Source: Clavulina sp. PMI_390 (Eukaryota > Basidiomycota > Agaricomycetes > Cantharellales > Hydnaceae). From it: a stretch of DNA of 59,273 nt. The DNA lies in assembly GCA_015039315.1 (NCBI GenBank), contig WIDE01000080.1, forward strand, positions 93,843 to 153,115, given 5' to 3'. Under the pieces are notes generated by a model. That model did no database searches. It saw nothing but the letters and a program-made list of their open reading frames with translations, and was not told where the DNA came from. A program made the translations under genes and the position numbers. Of this stretch, positions 37,357 to 49,900 are shown piece by piece; the stretch's first letter is position 1; each line of letters opens with the position of its first letter.

Positions 37357-40300
37357 TCACCAATAGAGAATATAACGAGCGGCCAATGAGACCATATCCT
37401 CAAGGAGCTTTAAAACTTGGATGGACATACCAATACGATCAGATAGGGTTGAGCCTTCCTCAGTCGTGTCTTCGACCGCCTTCTGCATCATCACTTCGTC
37501 AATGTCTAGCTCGATATCCTGGGAGAGCTTCGAGGCTTCTAGCATAGCAGCCATAGCATCAACATGGGAGTTATTCAATGTGGCGATCAATCTCAATCCT
37601 ACAAAGGCTCGCTTGAGTTCACGGTTGGCTTTGGCCTTGCCTCCTTCCTCACTCTCGATTGTACCATCTTCCCCAGCCGCCTTATGCCCTGATTCGATTG
37701 AACAGGCTAAACTAGTAAGCACAACGTGCTGCCGCGCAGAGTCAAGAGCATCTATCGATTTGCCTTTTGTTGTGAGCATCAGCGCTTTGTGGAAATGGAG
37801 GTTAGCTTGCTCTAGAATATCGCCTATAGGCATGTCCTTCAGAACCGTCTTGAGTATTCCGACTTCTTCATCCAGCATATGTCGAGCTTCTTTGCGCTCG
37901 TTGAGGGAGAAGAGGATGCTTGCCCTTCGAGCTATGGCCGCACAATATGCCAAACCATCGTCATCCCCGTCTTCGTACAGCTTTTGGTAGTGTTCCACAG
38001 CATCTTTGATGGGGACTAAAGCCTGCCCAAAGAGATCTGCATTCTGGTAGTATTCTGCAAGCTTGACTAAGCGTTGAGCGACGAAGAGCCGTGCGTCAAG
38101 CGAAGGGAAACCAGCCAGTTCATGGAAGAGTGCAAGGGATTCCTTTTGTTTCTCAGCGGCATCCGAATGTCTCCCGACCTCATCAAGAGCACGAGCATAG
38201 GATGTAAGAGCATAGCTGCGGATATCGAGCCTATCAGGTAGGCGGGATCCACACAACTCAAGACACTCTTCTGCGGTGGCCAAAGCACGCTCAGGATAGC
38301 CGTTTTCAACCTCTAGGAGCAATCTATGGAGGAGCGCTTCTATTCGACGTTCAACATCTCCAATTTGATCACATATGTCGGCTGCTTCAGTCGCGAGACA
38401 TAGCGCTTCTTCTTCGTCGCCTAATCCGGCCAAAAGCTTGCTGTGGCGCATCAGAGCTGAACAGAGCGTTTCACCGACGAGGTTAGATGAAACTGGGGAG
38501 TGTAAACGAAGACGGAGGCGAGTGATAGATTCTTCTTCACATACTCTCGCTTCATCAAGCCGATCAAGCTCCCTTAGCGTTGCCACAGACGCTTCGAGAG
38601 TAGAAACCAGCTCCATAAACCGCTCCTCGGGTACACCTGCCTTCGCATCCACCGCTGGCCGCAAAACTTCGGCTGCTCGACGAAACGCATCGACTGCATC
38701 GTCCACGCGCCCCAAGCTTTTGAGCACATCTGCCCGAGTAAAATGCAGGGTCCATAGCTGGGACACGATATCAGCATTGTTTTTCACCGCAATATGAGTA
38801 GACTCATAGAGGGGAATCGCCGCTTCAATGTCTTCCAATCCATGGTGCATATCACCAGAGTTAATGAAGTACGTTGAGCGCATATTAAGCCATATACCAC
38901 GCACAACAGTGGTGCTGAAGTCGTTGGCTCCAGGGCCATGTAGCTCAATGGCCGTCGTGATGTCTCGTATAGCGGACTTCACATCATCGAGACCGTACAG
39001 CACCCGGGCATTGAGCGCTAAGGATATGGATAACAAACGAACACCACTGGGGTCGGCTCTGCAGAGTCGAACTGCTTCCGTGGAAGCTTTCAGTGAGATT
39101 GCGAGATTTTCGGATAACATTGCGCATGTGGCCAGGTCGATGAGAGCGAGAACCAAGAGGTCGTCACCAAAGTCATTTTTCGCTGGAAGGTCGCGACGCA
39201 TGAAGACAATTTCCTCCCGAACAGGGATTGATTCTACGTGACGACCAAGAGACTCCAGTATTTGGGCCAACAAGACAAGGACTTCGATTTGGTGCTGGCG
39301 TGTGAATTGCCAGCTTTGATCATGGTCAGTACGAGCCAGGAGGTCAGCAGCTTCCCTGAGCGTTGTAATTGCCTCACCCATTTGGCCCATTTGTTGATAA
39401 GCTAGGCCCAACTCGTAGTGACGGGTGTCAAACGGGATTAATGCGTCATTGAGCTCCAAAGATTCCCGCAGGAGGGGGATCGACTCTTTCAACCGACCGT
39501 CCAGACGTAGAGCACTCGCTAACGCAGTTAGGGACCACGCCAGCGCATTGTTTCGTTGAAATATGTCCTCTTTTACACCTCTAATCAGCTTTACGGCTTG
39601 CTCAGCATCGTCGAGAGACTGAGAGAGATCCTCATCAGCCACGACAAACGATCGCTTTGTGAGCAGATCAGCGATGAGAACAATACGTTCATCAGGATCA
39701 AGTGTTGCAGTCATGAGCGACTCAAAGAAGGGGTCAAGTATGGCTCGAGAAAGTGGAATAGAATCCTGCTGAACCGCTGTCAAGTCGAGGAGGTTTCTGT
39801 GGTCAAGATATTTGGCTCGCAGATCGACCAGTTTTGACCCGCCAAAACGTTCCTTTTCCAGTTTACCTCGAATAAATCCGAGTGAAGTCGTCGTACCTTT
39901 CCACAGCAGGGTAGCGGGGATATGAGCAGCATCGCACCATTGTAGCACGTTGATAAAGCTTCTCCGGGAATACCAACGACAGTTGGTGCTGAAAAGCTGG
40001 TACATTTCATTGGAGTTACTTGTGGACTGGATTTGATTGAGTATACCACCAATGTGGATTGGTAGCGTAGTCGGTGCGGACAGGATTGCCTTCGCGAGTT
40101 CGTCAGCATTGACGGAAAGTGTGGCTTTGGACGATGAAAAGGAGACAGTCTCTCGAGCTTTGACGTCTCCAAGCACAGGTCCAGAAGAGTGCACTCCGAC
40201 GATGGGTCCAGAGCTCCCATTTCGCATTCGAGCACCACGCTCGATCCGTATCCAGCTTGTTATGTCCTCACCATCGTCACCGAACCCAACGACAAGAAAT

Positions 40301-41371
40301 TCGTGATGGAAGGGTGATTTTTTACTGCGGAAGAGGTAGAGTTCTTGCAGGCGTCCGAAAGAATTCTCGTCAATAGCGACCATGTTACTTATGTACCAGG
40401 TCGTTAGCTCCTCCGCATCACAGAACGGTGCTCCGCGTTCCGGATAATGAACGAGTGAGGGAGGTGGTAACTGAAGAAGTTTGTTCATTTCCTTGTATTG
40501 AAGATTAGTGCGTGATTAGTGTTATGCCTGGTTCTAGAAATGGACATACACTACTTGACGAGCCCGAATGTGTGCCAAACCCCTTTGGCAACGGCTGTTC
40601 AACGTCCGAGAGCCAATGTGAATCAAGCAGTCTCTTTAGGGGAGTTTAGCGAAGGGAAACTTAGCAGTAGAGACGTAGCGCTTACTTTAGCATTGGCGTG
40701 CCATCGAAGGAGTGGATGAGGGTTCCACTTTGCCAAAGGAGTTGGCGCTCCATCGCCCTCGGCAAATTTTTGGAGCGTTTGGAAATCTCTACATGGAGTA
40801 GCCAACGTTAGTAGAGGTTGGTATCAATCAGCAATCGTGCAGGCTTGCCTATGGCCTGAGAAGAGGAGCCAGGATAGAGGGGGTTTGGGGGTTTCACCTC
40901 GGCAGCAGTGTCGAGGAGAATATGAGCAGCGACAGCGCAGTCGACAGTATAAAGACATATATTTAGGAGCCATCTCCAGGCCTCAGCAAGGCGTTTTGGT
41001 TCAGGGTTGGAGGCGGGGGACAGAGTTGTGGGTTTCATAAATGGCAGAGACCCCTTGTGGGGCCAGAATCGCCTTAGGCCACTGGATGGACCCGAAGTCA
41101 AGTCCGAAGGAGAGTTGGGGTCTTTTGAGGTGCTTTTTTCTCCAGAATCGATGTCGGAGACTGCTGACTCTAGGAGGGACAACGTCTTTAGGAGATCTGA
41201 ACCAATGACCAACATATCGTAGGCCATTGACTCGAAGTGGTCAAGCTCTAGTTCTTCCCCTATGTCTCCAGTCACTTCAAGCGATGTGCTTTGATCAGAA
41301 AGCGAGCATAAGGATTCAAACATTTCAGCCGCGTCCTCTAGCTCGTCGCAGGCCAATGTTGAGCCAGACAT
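37357..41371 (-). CDS. TPR-D: family member with a one-base frameshift in exon 1
   Basis: Start at 41371 (MSGSTLACDEL). Exon 1 up to the conserved splice site at 40849 is 523 nt (phase 1), whereas the same exon in A, B, C, E, F and G is always phase 2. Alignment with TPR-E puts a one-base deletion in the G-runs at about 40885-40897, turning the expected PPLSWLLFSGHR into a shifted reading. The donor here is GC instead of GT. Exon 2 lies near 40800-40690 (TLQKFAEGDGAPTPLAKW); the last exon is 40488-37357 plus some upstream codons and is fully open. FHHEFLVVGFG and YQLFSTNCRWYSRR are present, as are the TPRs. The C-terminus runs past DIDEVMMQ into an extra LLEDMVSLAARYILYW. It is either a young pseudogene or a homopolymer sequencing error. 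Confidence 0.78.
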
Positions 41372-42081
41372 GTTAGGCAGCAGGGCGATGACGAACACAG
41401 CTCAGATCAGACCACGTGGAAGAATGGATTCCTTCAAGTGCATTATTCATGAGATGGCGCCGGATGGTATGGTGACTCTGGTAAGATGCACTGCTCCAAC
41501 TGAAGGATTTTGCACGGCAGATGAACATGTTCGACTCCTCTATGCTGGGTAAATGTCCGTGATTGCCGAATGTGAAGGATTGGGACTTTGCAGACGGGGT
41601 GCTCGGTATAGATGGCTGGGTTTGGCGTTTTTCATCCACGAATTCCTTGCATATTTATTCTGTGTGTCGTCCACTTCGCTTCCCTCTTCTTGGGCTCCCT
41701 GCTTGCGGATCTTATGGCTGAAGTGTGTTTTGCTTTTTGCTACTACCGCGTTATGCAATACAGTCAACATTACAATTCATGAATGACAGTATCAGGCTTG
41801 TCAAGATTAAGTAAGTGGTATTATCAAGGGCTCTGGATGGGAGGCTCGCAGGCGGTGGAACGTTTCTTGCATATAATCAATGCATTTGAGACAACAATTG
41901 ATGCGATATTGTGGTTGAGGATGATATAGACGTTATCGTTTGGGTATAATGGGTAAAGTGGAGCATACTGCCATGAATTCCGATTCCTGCTAGTCAAAGT
42001 GAACTACCATAGAGAGAGGGAGAGCTTCCGGTAAGATTCCTGTGGAAGACGTTCAGAAAATGACTAGACGTACGAGTTTTA
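41372..42081. other. Intergenic TPR-E / TPR-D
   Basis: 710 bp holding the TPR-D promoter palindrome. No gene was recognised. Confidence 0.5.
41523..41532. promoter_or_regulatory. Palindrome GAACATGTTC upstream of TPR-D
   Basis: Exact family palindrome, 151 bp before the TPR-D start (minus strand). Confidence 0.7.
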
Positions 42082-45000
42082 TCAATTCGAGTCCTCCTCC
42101 GCCATATCTTCAAGCGCTTTCTGCATCACCACTTCATCGATATCCAAGTCCACATCATGGGAGAGCTTGAACGCTTCTAACATAGCGGCCATGGCGTCGA
42201 TGCGCGAGTTGTTCATTGTCGCAATCATTCCGAGGCCTATGAGAGCTTGCTCGAGCACGCTTTTGGGTTGGGCTTCACCGTCGCCGTCAGCATCACCTTC
42301 GCTCTCTTTATCCGCCATGGTGTATCGAGGTTCGATTGACCATGCTAGACGAGTGAGAACAACGTGTTGCCGCGCAGAGTCTAGGGCATCTGCTGATTTT
42401 CCCTTTACAGTGAGCATCAGAGCTTCGTGATGGCGTTGATCGGCTTGTGCAAGAATATCATCGACAGACATTCCGTCCAAGACGATCTTGAGTAGTTCAA
42501 GCTCTTCATCCAGGATGTATCGAGCCTGTTTGCGCTCATTGAGGGAGAAGAGAATACTCGCTTTGCGAGCGAGAGTCTGACAATACGTCATACCATCATT
42601 ATCCCCTTCTTCATATAGGGTTCGATGGTGTTCCACCGCCTCATTGACAGAGACAAGCGCTTGCTCGAAAAGCCCTGCGTCTTGATAGTATTCCGAAAGC
42701 TTGGCGAGTCGCTGGGCAAGAGAGATTCTCGCATCAAGCGACGTGAAGTCAGCCACCTCACGGAAGAGCGCAAGGGACCCCTCTTGCTTCTCGGCAGCAT
42801 CCGCATATCTTTCAGCATCGTTGAGAGCGCGAGCATAGGAGGTGAGAGCGGTGCTGCGCAGATCGAGCCTATCGGAGAGCCGCGTCTCGCATAGTTCGAG
42901 GGACTCCTCTGCGGTGGCTATCGCACGTTCAAAATAACCATTTGCAACCTCCTGAAGCAACCTATGAAGGAGCGCCCCGATATGGTGCTCGGGATCTCCG
43001 AGGAGCTCACAAATCTCGACTGATTCGTTTGCGAGGGATAAAGCTTCCTGCTCGTCCCCTAATCTGGCCATGAGCTCGCTATGTCGCAGCAGCGCCGACC
43101 GGAGGGTCTCGCTAACGAGAGTAGAGCAATCCGTGGACTGTCGTCGCAGGCGTAGGCGAGTGATAGATTCATCTGCGCACTCCCTCACTTCTTCCGGGCG
43201 ATCGAGCTCTCTCAGCGCCATGGCACATGCTTCAAGGGTGAAAATAAGCTCCATGAAACGCTCTTCAGAGATATCGGGATCGGCCTCCACTGCAGGGCGC
43301 CGTATGTCAGCCGCCTTGCGGAACGCATCCGCCGCGTCCTCCACGCGCTCCAGGTCTTTGAGCAAACTTGCACGAGTAAAATGCACGGTCCACAGCTTGT
43401 TCTCTAAACCCGGGTCCCCGTCGCTTAGAGCGCAGGCAGACTCATAAAAAGGAATTGCTGCTTCGAGATCCTCCAACCCTTGCAGGACATCGCCAGTCTC
43501 AAGGAGGTATGTGGAGCGCATCTTGAACCATGCGCCCCGTGTAATGATGGAACAGCTATCATCAAGAGTAGTCGATTGTTCGTCAATCGCTGCCGTGATA
43601 TCTCGGAGAGCAGACTTCACATCGCCGAGGCCGTATGACGCTTGAGCACTTAGTGCCATAGCCATGGGAAGCAAATTTGCATTGCTAGCGTCGGATTTGC
43701 ACAGACGGATCGCTTCTTTTGAAGCTTGTAGAGAGGTCGCATACTCCCCTGCTGATGTTGCGCAGGTGGCCAAGTTGATGAGAGCGAGGATCAAGAGGTC
43801 GTCGCCATCCTCATCTTTTGCTGGGAAATCCCGACGGATAGACACGATTTCCTGGCGGACAGAAACCGCTTCTGCATCGCGATCGACTGATTCCAGCATT
43901 TTGGCCAACATGACCAGGACGTTGACTTGATTCCTGCGACTATACGACCAGCTTTGGCCCTGGTCGATACGAGCCAAGACGTTAGCGGAATCTCTGAACG
44001 CCTCGATTGCCTCATCTATTTGCCCTGATCGCTGGTAATTTAGGCCAAGCTCGCATAGACGAATCGCGAACGGCAGAGATGGGTGATCGAGCTCTAAGCA
44101 TTCGCGAAGCACTGGGATCGCTTCCTCGAAACGTCCACCCGTCCGCAGAGCGGTAGCTAATGCTCCGAGGGACCATACCAGCTGTTCTTCTCGACGAAAG
44201 GCCGTCTCAGGGAGATCCCGCATGAGCTGAACAGCGCGCTCGGCGTCCTCGAGCGCCTGGGGGAGGTCCTCGTTGACAATAACATGTGATCGCTTTGTGA
44301 GGAGATCAGCGATGAGAACAGCACGCTCATCATCATCAGGATCGAGTCTTTCTCCCTTTCTTCTCGACGAAAGGCCGTCTCAGGGAGATCCCGCATGAGC
44401 TGAACAGCGCGCTCGGCGTCCTCGAGCGCCTGGGGGAGGTCCTCGTTGACAATAACATGTGATCGCTTTGTGAGGAGATCAGCGATGAGAACAGCACGCT
44501 CATCAGGATCGAGTCTTGTAGTCATAAGGGACTCGAGAAGGGGGTCGAGCACAGCTCGTGAAAGTGGAATAGATTCTTGTCTCGCTGTCGCCAAAGCGAG
44601 CAGATTGCGATGGTCGAGGCCTTTAGCGCGCAGGTCCACCAACTTTGATCCCCCAAAACGTTCCTTCTCGAGTTTCTTCTGAATGAACTCAAGTGTGGTT
44701 TCTGTGCCTTTCCACGTGGGGAGAGCCGGTATGTGGGCAACATCGCACCACTGTAAGATATTGAGAAAAGTTCTCCGGGAGTACCAGCGACAATTAGTTG
44801 TGAACAGCTGGTACTTTCCGTTCGAGTTGCTTGTCGATTGGGCTTGATGAGTCATTGCCACGATGAAGATAGGGAATGTCGCCGGCGCGGCGAGCACAAT
44901 TTTGGCAAGCTCGTTGGCATTATCGCAAAGTGCGGCCTTGGATTCCGAGAATGAGATGGTCTCTCGAGCACCGACGCCACCAAGTAACGGTCCAGAGGAT

Positions 45001-46190
45001 TGCATTCCAGTCATAGGTCCAGAGCTCCCGCCTCGCATCCGAGCACCACGCTCCATCCGTATCCAACTTGTCATCTCCTGGGCTTCGTCGCCAAACCCAG
45101 CAACAAGAAATTCGTGATGGAAAGGGGCTTTTTTACTGCGGAAGAGGTAGAGTTCTTGGAGGCGTCCTACATGTTTTTCATCGCCAGCAGGTATGTTGCT
45201 CATTGACCAGATTGCGAAGTCGCCCGAATCGCAGAACGGTGCTCCGTGCTTTGGACGGTGGATAAGTGAAGGAGGAAGCAAATGAAGGAGTTTATTGGTT
45301 TTCTGGGACTGAGGAACAGTGAGCTATGACTCTGGGGTCGAGGTCAGAATGGGAACGCACTGAGGTTGACGCATTGCAATATTCGCTGAGATCTCTTGGC
45401 AACGACTCCTGGTCATCTGCAAGTCCGTGCTTCTCGAACAGCCTCTACAGCTCAGGTGAGAACCGGATCGTTATGATATAGTGGAAAAGAGGCTTACTTT
45501 GGCGTCAGAGCACCATTGAAGGAGTGGAGGAGGGTTCCACTTGTCCAATGGAGACGGTGTTCCATCGTTTTGCACGGAGTCCCGCAACGTTTGAAGGGCT
45601 CTATATGAGTATGGTACCATCAATACTGCCCAAGAGAAGTCTAAAGATATATGGGCTTACCTGTGGCCTGAAAACAGTAGCCAGAACAGAGGAGGTCTGT
45701 GGTGGTTCACCTCGGCAGCAGTCTCGAGGACGACATGAGCGGCAACGGCGCGGTTGATGCTATCAAGACTGGCATCCAGAAGCCATCGCCACGCCTCGGC
45801 AAGGTGTTCGGTTTCAGGGTCGGAATTGGGAGGTGCAGATGTCGACTTCACCAGCGGCAAAGATCCTTTGAATGGCCAGAATCGCCTCACGCCACTGGAT
45901 TCACCTGATATTGAGTTTGGCGAGGGCGAGACCGAATCGTCGGCGGATTTGTTCTTCTCGGCATCGCTGATAGAGGGTCCCCGTTCAATGGTGGACAACG
46001 CCTCCTGCAGATCCGAAACAATGGCGAGCATATCGGAGGCAATCGACTCGAAAGGATTTGGCTCTAGATCTTCTTCTGGCTCTCCAACCAGGGTAGGGGA
46101 CGGAGAGTCGAGAGAGAAAGAGCGCATTGGGTCCAAGATCTCTGAGGTGCCTTCCAGCTGTCCATCGTATGCCAACGTGGAGCCAGACAT
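42082..46190 (-). pseudogene. TPR-E: family member broken by a 173-bp tandem duplication
   Basis: Start at 46190 (MSGSTLAYDGQL). Exon 1 is 46190-45661, in phase 2 after LFWLLFSGHR; later exons follow the family plan. The last exon is open from about 45300 down to the first TPR (EDLPQALEDAERAVQLM), with FHHEFLVAGFG and YQLFTTNCRWYSRR intact. A direct repeat (44185-44350 and 44358-44517) then inserts 173 nt, not a multiple of three, and the frame ends at 44157. The remaining TPRs and the normal acidic C-terminus (DLDIDEVVMQKALED) continue open in another frame to 42082. No AG/GT pair in the unit would let splicing remove exactly one copy. Without the repeat this would be a full-length family protein. 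A truncated product with the His/Cys domain but almost no TPRs is conceivable. Confidence 0.8.
44185..44517. repeat. Tandem duplication inside TPR-E
   Basis: Two copies, 44185-44350 (166 nt) and 44358-44517 (160 nt), separated by 7 nt. They look identical except for two extra ATC units in the first. The unit covers codons of the first TPR helix pair. The offset of 173 nt shifts the reading frame. The near-identity implies a very recent event or an assembly artefact. Confidence 0.9.
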
Positions 46191-46918
46191 GGCGTTTGAC
46201 GGTGGCAATGGGAAGAAGGCAGAGCGCGAGATTGATCACATCATGAGGAGGAAGCGTCGTTCTTTATGTATTTCTGACGAAAAGGAAATCATATGGCGCT
46301 GCTGATGCGTGTATGCCTCGGTCTCGTAACGTGCGGCGAGACGCACTGCTTACAAGGAGGCAGTTGTCTGACTCGAGGACGAACATGTTCAAGCCTCGAA
46401 ACGATTCCATCCCGCCTTGACCTAGTGGTGTTTGATCCCTTGGCATTCCGTCTGATTATCAAGAACTGTCCTCACCCGAAGGTGTTCGAGGTCATAATGC
46501 ATGTCCTAGGGTGATTCAAACACTCCAACGATCGAGCACAGCCCCGTAGTGTCGTAATCCTCTACAACGCCTGCATCGCTTCGTTCGTTGCCATCTTGGA
46601 GGCGCTTCCTTGTATTATTCTCGTTGTTAATATGTGTCATCTGCGATCACTTACACTAGTCGTGTACATTTTCCATTAGTCCAGAGTAGGGGTCAATCAA
46701 TAACATCTAACGTGAACAGCTTGGGCATGACTCAAGTGATCAGGTGGTGGTGATATAATACCTAGACTTATCCCGATATTTCAGTATGGGACAGTCGGTA
46801 AGTCAATATATATAAGATGAGCATAATATCGTAAAGATATGACTCACACTGAGATAACCTCCATTAGTGATTCCTCCCATTATCGAACTGCTCGATAATA
46901 TACTAGCATCGGATGATA
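46191..46918. other. Intergenic TPR-F / TPR-E
   Basis: About 730 bp with the TPR-E promoter palindrome. A short minus frame at 46803-47021 overlaps the end of TPR-F in another phase and contains DSDID, reminiscent of the lost family C-terminus. Confidence 0.45.
46381..46390. promoter_or_regulatory. Palindrome GAACATGTTC upstream of TPR-E
   Basis: Exact family palindrome, 190 bp before the TPR-E start (minus strand). Confidence 0.7.
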
Positions 46919-49900
46919 TTAGCGAGAAGAAGGTAAACCAATTGAGCTCCAGGTTGCACACCACAGGAGCGGAGCGAAAGTCAGGACCGAGATCAATATC
47001 AGAATCGATGCACTGCCGCAAGACTGTCCTGGCTTAAACACGCTCTTGAGGTTAGCTTCGCCTTTGCCAATGTCCGTGCTAGTTATTGCTTGTCTCGGTT
47101 TGAATGAAGAGGCCAAGTGATCAGCCACGAGGTGCTGCCACGCAGACTCAAGAGCATCTATCCGTTTTACTGCCGTGAACATGAGCGCTTTATAGAAGTG
47201 CAGACCAGAAAACTCTAGAATATCACCCATGGCGGTGTCCTCTAGAACTGTTCGAAGCACTCTGAGCTCTTCATCTAGAATCCGTCGAGATTCTTTGTGC
47301 TCATTGAGAGAGCAGAGTATTCTTGCCTTTAGGACCATTGTCTCACAATACGCTATGCCGCAAATAACCCCTTCCTCATACAAGGTCCAGTTGTGTTCCG
47401 CGGCGTCATTAGCAGCGACAAGCGCTTGCTCAAAGAGTCCCGCATCCAGGTAGTATTCTGAAAGGAGGTCCAATAGATGGGCAAGAGAGACTCTTGGAAT
47501 AAGCGAGGTGAAGTCTTCCTGTCCTCGGAAAAGCGCAAGGGATTCCTCCATCTTCTCAGCAGCGTCTGCATGTCTCCCAAGCCCTCTGAGAGCATAGGCA
47601 TATATCAAAAGAATCTCGCTGCGGTGAGCAAGCCTATCGGGGTGTCCAGATTCTTGCCACTCGAGGCAATGCTTCGCGGTGACTATAACGCGCCTTGGAT
47701 TAGCATTTGCGGCTTCCACCTCCAACCTGAGGAAAAGCGCGGCCTGGTATTCCGCATCTCCAAGCTGGCGACAAATTTCGGCCGCTTCATTCGCAAGAGA
47801 TAGCGCTTCATCAATGGCTCCCAACCCGACTATAAGTTTGCTTTGCAAGATTAGAGCGGAACCGAGGTCCTCGCTGATGAGCCTTGACGAGACCGAGGAG
47901 TTTCGCCGGAGGCGGAGGCGATCAATATATTCTTGTGCACAGACTCGGGCCTCTTCAGGGCGGTTAATCTCTACGAGCACCACTCTACGTGCTTCAAGAA
48001 AAGAGATAAGCTCCGCAAAGGAATTCCAGGGGACATCTGCCTCCGCATCCACTCCTGGTCGCGCAATGTCTGCTGCTTGGCGAAACGCATCCGCCGCATC
48101 CTCTAGGTCCTTGTGCACGCTTGCACGAGTTGAATACATTTTCTCCAACCGTGATGCGATATGCGGATCCTCAGGGGCTAGGTCATGGGCAGACTCAAAG
48201 ATAGGGATCAATGCTTCAATGTTGTCAACTCCATCCAGCACTTTGCTGGATTCGAGGACGTATGTTGAGCGCGTCTTGAGCCACTGACCACGCTCAAAAG
48301 CGTAGGCGGCATCATTCACGGCAGAGGGTTCCATTTCGATTGCGGCCGAGAGTACTTGTATGGCGGACGTTACATCGTCGAGGCCGTACAGCGCACGGGC
48401 ATTGAGAGTCAACGATTTCGACAGCAGGCGGACATCAACGGGATCGGCTCCGCAAATTTGAACTGCTTCTATTGAAGCCTTTAATGAGACCGTGTATTCC
48501 TCAGCCGAAATCGCGCATGTGGCCAGGTCAATGAGAGCGAGAACCAAGAGTTTATCACCATTCTCATCCTTCACGGTGAGGTCACGACGAATAGACACTA
48601 TTTCCTCATGAACAGAGATCACTTGTTTGCCGCGACCAAGAGATTCCAGTGTTTTGGCCAACATGACAAGTGACTCGATTTGCTTGTTGCGCCTGAAAGA
48701 CCAGCTCTCACCCCTATCGCCACGACCCAGGGTATCGGCAGATTCCCTGAATGCTGTAACTGCCTCTTCTAATTGGCCCAGCCCCTGGTAGTTTAGACCC
48801 AACTGATAAAGGCGATTGTCATGAGAGCCAAATGGTTCTTGGAGCCCTAAGGACTCTTGGAGCACAGGAATTGCCTCTGCAAAACGACCATCGAGGTGCA
48901 GAGCATTTGCAAATGCATTGAGGGCCCAGAGCAGATAATCATCTCGAGTGTGGGTTTCTTTGGGTAGAGCCCGCAGTAGGTTGACGGCACGCTCAGCATC
49001 ATTGAGAGCCTGAGGAAGATCCTTGCCGGCGATGAGGTAAGATCGTTTTGCAAGTAGATCAGCGGTGAGGATCGTACGCTCATCAGGATCAAGTGTCATC
49101 GTAGGAAGTGACTCTAGGAAAGGATCAAGCACAGCTCGGGAGAGCGGGGTAGAATTCTGTTCCGACATTGCTATAGCAAGGAGAATACGGTGATCAAGAC
49201 CCTTCGCCCGCAGGTCGTCCAGTTTTGACCCCCCGAAACGCTCTGCTTTCAATTTACCATGAAGAGCCTCAAGAGAGGTCACCGTGCCTTTCCACATGGC
49301 GATAGCCGGGATGTGGCCAACGTAGCACCATTGTAGGATGTTAATAAAGCTTCTCCGGGCATACCAGCGACAGTTCGTCGTGAACAGCTGGTACTTCAAG
49401 TTGGACCAGCCTGTTGTCTGCACTTGATGGAGCCAATTTCGAAAGAATATAGGAAGTGTGGTGGGTGCTGGGAAGGCAACTTTTGCCAGCTCTTTAGCCG
49501 TAATGGATAGGTCAGCCTTGGATGTCGAGAACGAGATAGTCTCTCGAGCTTCGACACCACTCAGCAAAGGTCCAGACAACTGAAACCCACTCATGGAACC
49601 AGAGATGCCATCTTGCAACTGAGCACCGCGCTCCACTCGTATCCAATTAGTAACCTCCTGACCGTCGTGTCCAAATCCGGCAATGATAAATTCATGATGA
49701 AAGGGTGCCTTTTCACCACGGAAGAGATAAAGTTCTTGCAGGCGCCCTATAGCGTTTTCTTGAACAGAAGGAAAGCCGTAATTATGCCATAATGAAAACT
49801 GGGTCAGATCACAAAATGGAGCTCCGTGCTTTGAACGATGGATCATCCCAGGGGGCAGTAGCTGAAGGAGCGTGTTTATTTTCTGCGACTGAGGAAGAGT

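Noticed and set aside
44185..44357. TPR-E duplication as a removable intron
   Set aside because: Exact removal of one unit would need an AG|GT in the unit on the coding strand, and none is present.
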